Source of the DNA: Vanilla planifolia
Taxonomy: Eukaryota > Streptophyta > Magnoliopsida > Asparagales > Orchidaceae
Length of the DNA stretch: 64,000 nucleotides
Reading direction: 5' to 3'
Assembly (NCBI GenBank): GCA_023846275.1
Contig: CM043874.1
Coordinates: forward strand, 29,857,630 to 29,921,629
Both the position numbers and the translations under genes were made by a program. Below the pieces are notes generated by a model, which saw only the letters and a program-made list of their open reading frames with translations, made no database searches and was not told the DNA's origin. Below are positions 38,966-51,100 of this stretch, in pieces; within the stretch, counting starts at the first letter, position 1; every line of letters begins with the position of its first letter.

Positions 38966-40045
38966 ATAACATCCAAAATTTTATGAGGTAACAAATATTT
39001 AATAATATTTTTTTGAATGCATTGGAAAACACATTAAACGTTTCATAAATCGTGTTAGAACTAGCCACAAAGTGAAGTACTTTAAACTTTGAAAATGAAA
39101 AATTATTTTGATAAAACTTATTAAAATGAATCTAATAATACTTATGTCATCTCAATTAGAGTTTATTTTGGTTATTATGAAATATTAAATTTAATACAAG
39201 TAATTAAATAAAATATTTTATTAATACAAATACTATATTTAAACAAATATGAATATGAATCTTGAGTTCCCAACAAATGGTCATGCCTCTCATATTTAAT
39301 AGTTAATCTTTTCAAGTGCTTATGTTGGTCAGCGATTAGATCAAAAACCTAAAGTTTCCTAACTGCTCTCTATTACATTGCTCGTTGACTTTTGATAGAA
39401 GTATGGAAGTGAAGGAATCAAATCTTCTCATATGTTTTTGTGAAACCTTGTTTTCTTGTCCCATTTTTTCAATGATTCTACCATTCATTAAGACCCAAAC
39501 CAAGCAAAAGACTTTGAAGGCTTAATCAGAGCAAGAACATCATCATTAGTCTCCTTGAGAGTAAGGCATGGTAATATTGTTATGAGGTGGGAAACAAAAA
39601 GAAAAAGGGAAAATATTTGCATCCTAAGAGAAAGAGGATATTTAGATCTTGAGAAGATAGCTCACATATTGACACATTTACATGTTCATATTGCTGATGT
39701 ATTAGTCATAATAAGCTTAGCTTTGTTAAAGCATCTGACATGTTTATATGTGTATATACTTGATGAAGTAGTGATTGTATAATTATGACCTTGTAACATG
39801 TAACAATAATATTTTATGTAATGATGTGATACTATCTACTAGCATGAATTAATTACATAATATGTTATTATCTTGTAGTGTTTCACATGTACCTTTTTAT
39901 TATCACATGATGAGCACATTTATGTTTATTATTAAGTATATGACAACATGCATATTGTTGAGTGCTTGCATGATAGATATTATTATATATGTATTAGTAA
40001 TAAAGATATATGAACATATGTCATGCAAGGAAAATAATAAAATTT
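38966..40045 (+). mobile_element. putative 3' LTR region of the forward Ty3/gypsy element
   Basis: TGATAACATCCAAAATTTTA begins about 60 bases after the end of the integrase C-terminus, where a 3' LTR should start. It resembles the TGTGATAACC and TGTGATAATA starts at 17,085 and 47,268. The right end was not located. No coding region is seen; the small open frames here have no recognisable domain. Confidence 0.4.
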
Positions 40046-40302
40046 AAAGGGAATGTGATATTTCCTTGGAAGGAAATATGACATTTAATCCATAAAAGTG
40101 AAATAAAAAGGGTTGAATATGATATTATCTTAGAAGACAATATGATATGTGATCTTATCAAAGCAAAATAAAATGGTTGAATGATATTACCTTAGAAAGC
40201 AATAAGACATGTAAGTTCATAGAAAAGAAATAAAAAGGGTTGAATGTGATATTGTATTGGAAGATAATAAGATATATGAACTCATAACATGGAAACAAAA
40301 AA
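40046..40302 (+). repeat. imperfect minisatellite, four units of ~64 bp
   Basis: Four successive units share the plan 'gttgaatgtgatatt', 'cttggaaga-aat-tgacat', 'catgaaatagaaa', then 'aaaaggg'. The units start near 40,049, 40,113, 40,177 and 40,238. They differ at many positions, so the array is old. It is non-coding and lies between the forward and reverse Ty3/gypsy remnants. Confidence 0.75.
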
Positions 40303-41260
40303 TGGTTTCTCATAGAATTTTGACTGTTAGAACCTTCTTGTTTCTTATTTTCTTAATTTATCTTGTTAAAATCTTACATGGCTTCTCTTCATAACTTAGA
40401 TTTGATTGTGCTTCCATAATTCTTAGGTCATAATTGATTGTTAGGATAGGATCCTCTATGTATTTCCTTAATGAAGAGATACTAAATACATTGTGTACTT
40501 CAACTAAACTCAATTATAAAGTTACTCTATAAGTAACCTTGTCAATCCTTTTAATAATTCGTAAGGGACCAACATATCTTGGTTTCAATTTTCTTCATTA
40601 CAAAATTTGGTAGCTCCTTTCATAGGGTTCATTTTTATAAATATGTAAACAATTTATTAGAATTTGACTTTCCTATGCATCAAGTCATAGTACTTCCTCT
40701 ATTGATCTTATGCTTTTTGAATCTTCTTCTAAATGAATTGCCCATATTATGTAGTTTCAAACATTATCTTTGGTCTCATTAGTGATTTTTTTATTCATCA
40801 TGTTAACACAATGATAATTAGCATTTTCTCCTATATGGTGTCTTAAAAAGAGTCATTTTAATACTTATCTAGTAATTATTATTGAATGAGAACTCAATTA
40901 GAGATAGGAGCATATGCTACAACCAAAGTCCAGCATACACATTTTAAGAATTTCTTCTATTACTTGATTATTCTTCTAGTTTGACTATTTAACTGAAGAT
41001 GGAATATTATACTAAACTTTAGTTTTATTCCAAAAATATTACATACTTTCTCCAACATTATAATGTGAATTTTGGTTCTAGATTAGACAAGATAGAATCA
41101 GCACATAATTTACCCTCAGTATCTAAACCATTTAAATCTAAGCTAACTTGTTTGTCATGTATGTAGCTTTCATTGGCACAAAATGTGTCATATTTCTTTG
41201 TCAGTTAATGAATAACCTTATTACATCTTGCCTTAGTTGGCTCTAAGAAGGCCAATCACC
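40303..41260 (-). pseudogene. Ty3/gypsy integrase remnant, reverse
   Basis: Read on the minus strand from 41,250 downward, the integrase order is continuous. First is THFVPMKATYMTNKLA (for AHFIPVKTTYSAEKYA), then DSILSNLEPKFT for the catalytic VSDRDPRFTS, and FHLQLNSQTRRIIK for FHPQTDGQSERTIQ (about 41,000-40,960). KPRYVGPLRIIKRIDKVTYR and VEVHNVFSISSLRKYI follow (about 40,595-40,450), and YEEKPCKILTR with IKKIRNKKVLTVKIL ends it (about 40,390-40,310). The catalytic Asp context is lost and several stops are present. The domain string is of the Del/Tekay type. Upstream on the same strand are the polypurine tract and an LTR with PBS. Confidence 0.85.
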
Positions 41261-41379
41261 CATTCTTTTTTAAAAGGTACATATAACTGATTCGTGAAAT
41301 TAAGACTTCCATTCTCTTTAAAATTGAAATCATTATCTTGGCTCTCCATGTTCCTTGGATTTTGATCTTTTGTACTTCC

Positions 41380-42112
41380 TTATATTGGTCTCTAATTTCT
41401 TCTTCCTTTCCTTGTTGTTCTTCTTTGTTTTTGTCTTCTTCTCCTTCTTCTTCTTCTTTGTTTTCTCCTTCTTCTTGTTCTTCTACTTCTTTTTCTTCTT
41501 CTTCTTTGCCTTCCTCTTCTTTTTCTTCTTCTTCTTCTTCTTCATCTTCTCCTTCTTCTTCTTCTCCTCCTCCTCTTCCTACTTCTAGTTCTCCATCTTT
41601 ATTTCTCATTCTTCTTCCTCTCCTTCTTGTTTTTCATCTTCATCTTCTTCTTCTTCTACTACTACTACTACAATTATATCTTCTTCATTTTCTTCTTATT
41701 CTTCTTCTCATTCTCCTTCTTGTTCTTCTTCTCCTCTTCTTCTTCTTCGTCTTCTTCTACATCCTGTTCTTCTTCTTCTTTGTTTTCTTCTTCTTTTTCT
41801 TCTTCTTCTTTATTTTCTACTTCATCTTCTTCTTTTTCTTTTGCTCTTCTTCCCCTTCTTCTTCTTCTTCTCCTTCTTCTTCTACCACTTATTTTTCTTC
41901 TTCTTCTTCGTTTTCTTTGCTTGTTCCCTTCATTTTCTTCTTCTTTCTCTTCTTCTTCTTCTTCTTATTCTTCTTCCACTACTTCTTTTCCTTCTTCTTG
42001 TTCTTCTTCTGCTTCTGCTCCTTTTCCTCTTTTTCTTCTTCTTCTTCCTTTTCTTCTTCTTCTTTTTCTTCTTCTTCGTCAACTTCTTATTCTTTTTCTT
42101 CTTAACTTGTTC
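41380..42112. repeat. ~730-bp polypyrimidine (TTC/CTT)n tract
   Basis: The plus strand is almost entirely C and T, dominated by TTC triplets with CCT, TAC and GTT interruptions. Long open frames on both strands here (Ser/Phe/Leu-rich forward, Glu/Lys/Arg-rich reverse) are a by-product of the stop-free triplet repeat and are not genes. The tract lies inside the reverse Ty3/gypsy element, between its PBS and integrase, where gag and RT would normally be. Confidence 0.95.
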
Positions 42113-42610
42113 AAAAAATGTTGGCTTTAATGACAATGGTAACTATTTTGTTGAATTACTTGCATAACTATTAGTTTATAAATCATTTGCTTTGTGTGAT
42201 TGGTTATCTTCAATGTTGAATACTAGGCTAATATACATATCCTTGGGTAATTCAAAAACATGTCACCTCACCTTTCATTAGGTTAAACCTCTTTCACTTA
42301 ACAAAATTTCTTCAATAAGAGATAACTGGAAAGCTCTACAATTGGGTTTGTAAGTCGTTGCTCTAGTTTTGAAAGTGATTTTTCATTTTATACTTGAAAT
42401 TTTAAAATTCTTCTTACATCTCTTTTTGCATCACTTGAAATAAGTTTTGCACTAAATATAACAAGCTTTCAGTTTGTTCTTTTTTTATTAATCTAACTAT
42501 CATTTACTTAAAAATTATTGAGAAATAAGAATCATTACTAAAATGATAAAAGAAATGAGTTTAAATAGTAATACTTTCTTGAACAATAATCATTGAAACA
42601 CTATAATGTA

Positions 42611-42624
42611 GAGCTTTGATACAA
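42611..42624 (-). other. primer-binding-site-like motif, reverse orientation
   Basis: The minus strand reads TTGTATCAAAGCTC, two mismatches from TGGTATCAGAGC plus a following TC. It lies two bases inside the LTR end TTACATCA at 42,627, where a tRNA-Met primer site is expected. Confidence 0.65.
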
Positions 42625-42626
42625 AA

Positions 42627-43351
42627 TGATGTAACAAGAGAGCATATTCAATTGTTGGATAAAATGAAGAATTTACTTGGGTTAAATGTAATAAAAAGTA
42701 TAACAAAAGGTCTTAAATCAAGAGAAATAGAGTTGGTACGATAAAAAAGAAAGTAATAATTTACTCAACAACCAAGGGAAGGCTACCAAACCAACTTAAA
42801 CACGAAAGCAATCAAACAACACAATTTTCTTTAGTCATAACCAATTTACTATTCATCTATTTATAAAAAGTTTTTAAATAAGAGATTATAAGTAATTATT
42901 TAATATAAAAAGCATGCTTCTAATCTACATAAAGACTTTATGCCTATATAATTCTTTAATTAAAAACCATGCATTCTGCTTGTTGAACATTTTTATCCAT
43001 ATTTTTGAATATTTTGAATATTTTTATTAATATAACATCTAACATGTGTCTCTTACCATGAGCCATCAATCACCACAATGATTTTATATCTCTAGCTATC
43101 TAACTACTTAAGAAGCTTTATTTGAATTTGAAAACAAAGTTGTATTAATATATTTTATGATTACTTAATTTATTCCTTCTTGATTAGCTAATGATTAACT
43201 CTTTTGTCATGACTAATTCATTTTATCATAGTTCATGTGAAGTGCCTATGATAAATACATTTTTATGTACTTAAACCCAAATTGCACTTGCTTCTTATGT
43301 ACTTCATAATCTTTATGTTCATGTTTAATTGCTCATTTTTATTCTACGTCA
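42627..43351 (-). mobile_element. 5' LTR of the reverse Ty3/gypsy element (LTR copy 1)
   Basis: On the minus strand it runs from TGACGTAGAATAAAAATGAG (start at 43,351) to TTACATCA (end at 42,627), 725 bp with TG...CA termini, and is followed by a PBS-like motif. It shares long blocks with 43,357-43,965 and 46,146-46,891. One example on the plus strand is 'attataagtaattatttaat', followed by 'aacatctaacatgtgtc' and 'catgagccatcaatcacc'. Confidence 0.7.
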
Positions 43352-43356
43352 TTCAA

Positions 43357-43965
43357 TGATGTAGTAAGAGATAGAATTAGGTATAAAAAATAATTAAATA
43401 ATTACTTGTGTTAAATAAAATAAAAAGTATAATAAAAGAGCTTAAAATAAGAGAAATAGAATTGAGAGAATAAAAAAAATAAGAATTTACTCACCAAAAT
43501 GAACCTAAGAGAAGGCAACCAAGACAACTCAAATGCTCAAGCCATCAAGTAATATATTTTTTTAAATCATAACCAATTCATCATTCATCTATTCATGATA
43601 AGACTTTTAACAAATAGATTATAAGTAATTATTTGATAGAAGAGTTTGTTTTAAACCTACTTTTTAATTACTTTCATGCTTATATAATTTTTTAATATAA
43701 AAGAATACTTCCTACCTACTTCATAAAGACTCTTATATCCATATAATTATTTAATATAAAAATATGTTTTTTATCTATATCTTGAAGTCTTTTATACTCA
43801 TATAATAAAAATATATTTATGACCTATTTCTTAAAGACTTTCATCCAAGTGTTTAAATATTTTGAATAGTTTCATTAACATAGTACCAACCATACACTCA
43901 TGATGATGTATGAATAAACCATGACTTTTGAAGACTTCTATTTGTATGTTCTCCAAAGTGTTAAA
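43357..43965 (-). mobile_element. LTR copy 2, abutting copy 1
   Basis: Similar to copies 1 and 3 from its left end ('tgatgtag' at 43,357, the counterpart of 'tgatgtaac' at 42,627) up to about 43,965, where the match fades, so it is truncated at its minus-strand start. On the minus strand it ends CTACATCA, then five bases, then the TG start of copy 1. Its position fits the 3' LTR of the second reverse element (integrase at 44.3-45.2 kb). Confidence 0.6.
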
Positions 43966-44280
43966 CATTTATAAAATTTTGCAGAGCTTTAACTTGATTG
44001 ATTCAAACTTGACACTAAGTTATAAGTCTATGCTATTATTGTATTGTCATTTCTTTGCTTTGTATTCTATCATTTGCTCCTAATTGAACAAAACTCTACT
44101 TTATAGAGTTAAAGTCAAGGTAATCATCTACAAGTTGAAGAGATAACTTTTCTCATTCTTCATGTGTCATCTAGGTATCTTCAACTATATTTTTTTAACA
44201 AACAAAGAACTTGTAATACATATTAATACTAGAGGAGTGCTCATCAGTAATAATTTTATCAATTTAAAAAAGGTTTGGCT

Positions 44281-45240
44281 TTGATGATAATAGTAATTAA
44301 CCATCAAGTCCACCTACACAAGAGTTAGATTGTACCAAACTATATTGTGAAGTATATTTATAAGATAGAAGGTCTTCAATATTTAAAATTAGACTAATAA
44401 ACATGTATAATAGAAAATAAAAAACATAAGAAATTTGTATTAATTTTCTTAGCAATTTGAAAGGTCTACAAGCTTTTGCATATAATTTTTTGTATTTTGT
44501 GAAAGAATAGTACTCTAGGCAAATACAAATTAGAACATGACCAAAATAAAGGTGTACTCTAGGCATATAATTTTTTGTATTTTGCTTACTTCATTTTATT
44601 TCTTGATTTCCTTATGTTTTGCTTAAAAATCATGTGCAAAAGTAAAAGTTGAGTCAAAATATGTTTGTATAAGCATGTTAAGCAAGTCAATAAGATGTTT
44701 TAGACTATAACCACACATAATTTCAAATGAAGTTCACTTAGTTGCTTTGTAAATAATATTATTAGATGTAAATTTTGATATAGATAGGTACAAGTATTAA
44801 GTTCCTAGATCTTTCTTATAATATATCTTAAGAGATTTTCTAATATACAATTAACAACTTATGTTTGTCTATTTATTTAAAGATTGAAGGCTAAAAAAAC
44901 TTAAGTTGAGCTCCAAATAATTTCTAAAGTACTTTCTTGAAATAAGGGACAAATCTAACATCATAAATAGAGATAATAATTGAAGAAAAGCCATTTAAGG
45001 AAACTTTCTCTCTTGAGAAAATATTATAATATGTGAGCATTACTCATTTTTTAACATGATATGAAGTGTGTCATTTTTGAAAAATGTTCTATGACTACAA
45101 AAATTCTATCATGATGTTGTGTTGCTCTTGGTAAGCTATAAATTGTCCTGGAGAGATCTTCCTAAAGTCAATAAAGAATAGGCAAAGTTATAAATTGTCC
45201 GACTTTTTTTTAGTTGTTTTAACTTGCTTACATGTAGCAT
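44281..45240 (-). pseudogene. second reverse Ty3/gypsy integrase remnant
   Basis: On the minus strand the frames recover integrase blocks in order. They are IISIYDVRFVPYFKKVL for the VSDRDPRF...FW catalytic region (about 45,000-44,930), then FGAQLKFF for LGTKLKFS, and FEIMCGYSLKHLIDLL for FEVVYGF.P.TPLDLL. The C-terminal open stretch 44,566-44,297 (89 aa) holds ACRPFKLLRKLIQISY and LILNIEDLLSY, matching GPFKVLEKINDNAY and FNVADLSPF. It ends in an acidic GG-D-G tail before the stop, as in Reina-like elements. The catalytic Asp motif is damaged and stops are frequent. Confidence 0.75.
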
Positions 45241-46145
45241 TGAGAAATAATTCAAATGACATCTCATTTTATGGACGGCCAACAGAATTGAGATTCAACT
45301 AAGTGAGCAATTTTGTCACGTTCCATGTGTTATGTGATTGCTCTAGGATGTAATCTTAAAATTAATAGATCTTTAAGTTATGTGTTTAAGATGCATGGTT
45401 GTTTGATTGTAAATAAATAGTTATTGATAATAATATAATTATTACAAATGATGGAGAGTTTATGTTTTAACTCATTATAGATATTATTTAAGTCTTTACA
45501 AATTGGTTAATCATCTTTTATCATATTAAATCCAAGAATTTATGATTCTAAGAAAATGACCGCTAATGTTATTTTAGAAAATACATCAATAAGTTTGTTA
45601 TCTTTTCTTGGTTTATGTTTGAGAATAAAAGAATAATCTTATAAGTATTCGATCAACTTTTCATGTTTATGGTTCAACTTCCTTTGTGTTTGATATATTT
45701 CAAAATATGATGATTTATGTTTAAAATAAATTTATTATGTAATAAATAATGTCTATAATGATTATATGATTGCATAAAATTCTCTTTCACATATAGTATA
45801 TCATTTTCTAGTGACATTTGTTTTTTTTATTAAAACAACTAGGTGATTGTCTTGGCTAAATACACCAATTCTAATCCTAAAAGCTTCACAAGAGACTTTA
45901 AAAAAATTATAAAACTTAAGAAAATATAGAACAAGTGTTGATGTTATAAATAGTTTGATTTGATTAAAAGCCTTTTATACATTAACACTCCATAGAAATT
46001 TATCCATTTTTTAAGACAATAACAATTTGAGTTATTATTGTGTTAAAATGTCTTATGAATCTTTTATAGAATATTACAGAGCTATGTAAATTTTTAATTT
46101 CAATTATGCTCTTTGGGATTAGCTAATAAAAATGGTTTTAATTTT
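45241..46145. other. degenerate interior of the second reverse element, no domain recognised
   Basis: Position and orientation predict RT and RNase H coding sequence here, but no RT motif could be read on the minus strand. At about 900 bp it is too short for a full gag-pol, so a large internal deletion is likely. Confidence 0.35.
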
Positions 46146-46891
46146 TTAAAAGTCAAGTTAGAGACCAATAGATTATATTACAAATCTTAAAAAAATTATC
46201 TTCTTTTTGTATAAAAGAGCATTTTTTTAGATTTATGAAAAGAGTTAAGAAGTTAAAGAAGAAAACATAGATTCCCTCACTAAAGTGAATCTAAGAGAAA
46301 GACACCAAGTCAACTCACACACTCAAATCATTGAGAAATACATTTTTTTTAGTCTTAACTAATTCACCATTTATCTATTCATAAGAGGTCCTTTAAATTG
46401 GAGATTATAAGTAATTATTTAATACAAAAGTATATTTTTAACCTACTTTTTAAAGATTTTTATGCTGATATAATTATTTAATATAAAAGGATGATTTTTT
46501 ACTTCTTGAAAACCTTTATAGATATCTTTGAATATTTTGTATACTTTTATTAATATATCATCTAACATATATCATTAACAATGAGTCACCTATCATAAAC
46601 CACTTATCATCACTTTGACTTCATATTTTTAGTTACCTAACTACTCTCAAAGTTTTATTTGTGATTGAAAAAAATATTGAGTTAATGTATTTTATAATTA
46701 CTTAATTTACTTTTCTTTGATTAGCCCATCACTAGCTCATTTAGGCCATAACTAGCTCTCTTTATCATGGTTTATGCAAATGGTCTAAGATAAATACTAT
46801 TTTGTGTAATTTGAGACCAAATTTTGCTCGCTCTTCATGCATTTCATGACCTTTATATTTATTTTTAATTATTCATTCTTATTTTGCATCA
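46146..46891 (-). mobile_element. LTR copy 3
   Basis: The minus strand starts TGATGCAAAATAAGAATGA at 46,891 and keeps the same block order and spacing as copy 1, for example 'attataagtaattatttaat' at 46,404 and 'tcatctaacatatatcatta' at 46,558. The lower end (about 46,146) is inferred from the spacing in copy 1. Position suggests the 5' LTR of the second reverse element, but no PBS survives next to it. Confidence 0.6.
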
Positions 46892-47267
46892 ATAAAATTC
46901 TAAAAGTTACAACTCATAAAATTTTAGGAAAATGTTCCTAATTTTCTAATTGCAAGAGCTTAAAAATACATATGATACATATTCTTATTATACAACAAGC
47001 ATTAATTGAATCCACCAAAAGTACATAGATTTCTAATAACAAAAATTTCAAATTTCTAACCCATGAAGGGAAATAATTTTAATACAACAATCATTAAATA
47101 AAATACAAGTGTACATTGATTGTCTACCTTAATTATTTGTTGTAGTGGACATGATGTAGCACAAGTATAAATAATGACCATATAACACTAGATACCCTAA
47201 TGAAGTCTACAATAGAACTAGATAACTAGAGTAGAAATAGAGTCTATATCCATTACTAGGATGACTT
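46892..47267. other. short intergenic spacer, nothing recognised
   Basis: AT-rich sequence between the LTR copy 3 end and the next forward LTR. No feature is supported. Confidence 0.4.
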
Positions 47268-48126
47268 TGTGATAATATAGTTTTTAATAGATTATTTTAT
47301 TTTCATTCGTTTTAAAACATGTAATGAACTCAATAAAAATTATATCTATTGAGTTGTTTTCTTTATGAGTTTTAGTTAAATTAGTTAATTAAGTTTTAAG
47401 ATATTTTTTATAAGACCATAAAAGGTATTTCTTAAGGCACTTTTGAAGGATGTCTCTAAGTACAACCCAATTAAAAGCTTGATCCATATGCCTTTCCAAC
47501 TTTAGGATATATGTTATCGTAATTGCTTTATTTTATCTTTTCATCATATTTTCTTATAAATAACATGAAAGAAATGAAAAGAAATGAAGCCAACAAAGCA
47601 TATTTTCCTATCAATAAAGTAAGAAGACATACCAATAGAGTAGGTGATAATATTATCTTTTTTCATCTCAATTTTCAAACTTTAGATCTAATCATCCTCT
47701 TCATCTCAATCCAATGGCCCATAAATAACCAACCCATTTTCTTTGTCCTTATGAATCCTTGAACCTATCTGTCACTCTCATTTCCTCTTCTAAGCAACCT
47801 CATTACCATCCCTCTTCCAAAACTTTCTCAATCTAAACTCCAACTCACAACCTCTTATCATTGTACCTTTGTTTCTTCTTAAACCCACCCCCTCCCAGAA
47901 CCCATCAAGGTTGAAACCTTCTAGCTTAATTGCCTACACTTCTTCAACCTCTGTCAAAATCTAAGATAATAAAATGCGTAACTTTCCCTCTCCTTATCTA
48001 CTTGAATTAAAATTCATCACACTAATTGAAGGATTCTTCTCCTTCTTAACTCTCTTCCACTAGCTTAGTTTGAAAGAGGGTCAATAATTAGTTGCAAGAG
48101 TTCCTCTCCTATCACCTCTATCATCA
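47268..48126 (+). mobile_element. 5' LTR of a forward LTR retrotransposon
   Basis: An 859-bp segment with TGTGATAATATAG at the start and ...ATCATCA at the end, followed two bases later by a good PBS. It has a CTTATAAATAACA TATA-like box at 47,552-47,564, then a more C-rich tract (47,760-47,960) as expected of R/U5. The open frames inside (such as 47,523-47,762) show no similarity to proteins. Confidence 0.55.
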
Positions 48127-48128
48127 TT

Positions 48129-48140
48129 TGGTATCAAAGT
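48129..48140 (+). other. primer-binding site (initiator tRNA-Met type)
   Basis: TGGTATCAAAGT at 48,129-48,140 matches the consensus TGGTATCAGAGC with two changes. It lies two bases after the LTR end CA at 48,126. It is the best preserved PBS in the window. Confidence 0.7.
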
Positions 48141-51100
48141 AGATTAAGATCCAATTGTATGACTTGCTCGTCATGTCTCCTTTCAGTAAATTTGGTATAG
48201 GTGAAGATCAAGATTTAGTTATAGGTGTTACTCTTCTATCTCCACCATCATTAAGGCACATCTTAATGATTCCTCTCCTTGCTTACTTGCCCTCCCATAG
48301 AATTTTCCAAATCCTAATTCCTTTCTCTCCTACATCTTTAGCTTCAAATGGACCTAACCTTTACTAAAGTATACCTTTTTTCTTTCTCCTTAATGTTTAT
48401 AATCCATATCGTATGCAAAGAGTCATGTTAGTGGACCTTCATTTCATATCTATTTGATTTGAAATATTAAATAAATAAAATGCATATGTTTCAAACAATT
48501 TTCATCCCATTCTTTTAAGAAAATAGGATTAATTAAAATAAAATAATAAAGATTTAATTATAACTTTTTAATCATGTGTATCCATTGTATTTATTAATTC
48601 AACTACAAAAATTAGTCAACCAATTATAAAACCACTCCATAAGCCCTAGATTCCATACAATTTTCATATTTTTTCATTTTATAATATTTTTAATAATTCT
48701 TTTAAAAATATAATTGGTTTAAATAATATTATTTTTTATAATATCTGGACTCATTATTTTATAAGTGAACCACATCTAACTTTTACAAAATTAATATCAT
48801 TAGATTTTTAATAATTTATTTTTCAATATATAAAATTATTTTCCCTCCTATTAGGATCATATGCTCTTTCTAATCAATATAATAATTTTGTAAAATGAAT
48901 TAAATTATAAAAAAAATTGAATTATAAATTAATAAATTTTCTTATATCTAAGAATGTTTCAAAATTTTTCCTCATAAAATCCAACCCACTTTGTGTTTGT
49001 TATAAATTTGCCTCATTATATGCCAAAAAAATAAATTCTTACATATAATTATTTAAATAATTCCCATACAATTGGGATATTAGAACAAGCATCCCATGAA
49101 TGTTGATGTTGACAATCAACAAAAAGATGATTATGTCATCATTGCATGTAGCAAAACCAAAGGAAATCAAAGCTTGATCCACTCATCAAAGTAGTCACAT
49201 TTGTCATTTTAGACTATCTTAGACTTGAGTTTTTCGAGTGGGCTTATTTTTCTCTAGATATAATATACATTATATTGATTGATGCATTGCTCATATCTCT
49301 AAACCCTAAAGATAAGGCATGTTCATCTTAAATGGCTTGAGATAGAGTAATAATATTTGATTACTTTTTACTATTAAGTGCAACATAAGATTCAAGCTTC
49401 TTCACTTTGTATTATGAAAGATGGCCTTTCTTCAATAATATCTCAATCAAGATTTTTACAGATTTGTATTTGAATGTGGTGTGATAACTATTATTGTAAA
49501 ATTTTTAGAACTTAGAATTGTTTGTTTTTTGTTGATAGAAGCCATAGGTTTTGAGACAATCCTTCTTTCTTTACTATAGCAAATACTTTCTTGTAGGGGG
49601 CATTTAAGGAAGTGTTAAAGCAAGGAGAAGGAATCAATGTTTGGGATGATCTCATTTTGAGGAAGACTTCAGTCTAACTTATGCCTCTCTTGAGCTAAAT
49701 ATCACTTATGCTCAATTGGCTCAAGAGTTGAAGATGCCTTTTTTTTAGCATTTATTTAAAGAAAAGAAAATTCCTTAATGTCAGTAGCATATATAACATG
49801 GTTGAAGATATTCTAAATAGACCTTAGAGAGCATTGAGTAAAATACTTTTGGAAGTTTCTAGGATAGAGTGACCAATTGAAAATAGCTTGAGTTACACAT
49901 GATCCTCTTAGTCTCCTTTAAGAGTTATTTGAAATGTTGGAGATAAATTTAAAATGACTCTTACTGAAATAGTTTTTAATCAATAAAAAATTTAGATACA
50001 TTTTCAGGTCTGATGCAACTTGCAAAGGAAAATAATTTCTAAAATTATTTTGAAGTAGAATATATAAGAAGAGCAAAAAATATTTTGCATCTTACTTTTG
50101 TAGACATGACATGTAAGACAATAGCAATCTTGAACACCTTAAGAAAAATGTCAAGATTCTAATTGGTATAAGTAAAATAGGAAGATAAAAACTCCAACTT
50201 CAAAAAAGGATTGGAATGAATTTCCTCATATGAGAGGAAAATGTTTTCCATGATGTAGATGTTGTAATTGCACATCCAAAGGAGATGAGATTCCTTATCA
50301 AAGTGATAAATGAATACTATAAAGGCGATGGAAGGTCAAAAGTAAGGTGAATAATTGGATAAATGTGGAGTTGGATCTTCAAATGTGGTTGAGAATGGAA
50401 TAAGGTGAAGACATGACTAGAACTAGATGATTCAACATTGTATGTAAGGAGTTTAGTGCATATTCTATGAAGCTAAAGATGAATTTGTGGTAGAGGATTT
50501 GGGAGGTTGAGCCAAGATGCAAAAGACTTGGGTGTAGCAAGAGTGACCTCTTAAGCCTTTGGTAAAGGGTTGATGGGACATGGGTTTTGGTTGGATCTTT
50601 AAACTAAGCGAGCAACTCAGCTTTGAGTTGTTCCACTTTTAAGGAGGAAAGTGCAAAGCATTCTTTTGCAATGTAATCCATTTATTCTTAAAATAGATGA
50701 AATATAGGACTAAAAGAGGGAGGATACAGCTCAGAGATTAATTGGCAATTGAATTAGAGATTTAAGGCTGTCTCCTACTTCTTGATCATAAAGATCTTGA
50801 ATCTCTCTTTTAGAGAATATAGTTTTACCCTTAATTTTTCAAGATAAGAAGAAAGGAAAGCTTGGATTCTTATAAATTAAAAAAGACTAAAGAAGAGTGA
50901 CAAAAAAAAATCAAAAAGCTAAGAATTTCTCTAAACAAGAAAGGAGTTGGTAAGCACTTTAGAAATTGACTTGTGTCCTCTTATTTGGATGTATAGGTAG
51001 CCTATTTATAGTTGACAAAATTATAGAGTAAGATGGTATCACACAACATGTGAGGGACTTATATCAAGCACCTTAAGAATGATTTAAACACTTAGGACAA

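Noticed and set aside
41338-42167. Several long overlapping open frames (Ser/Phe/Leu-rich forward, Glu/Lys/Arg-rich reverse)
   Set aside because: They are artefacts of the stop-free TTC/GAA triplet repeat; no start context, domain or homology.
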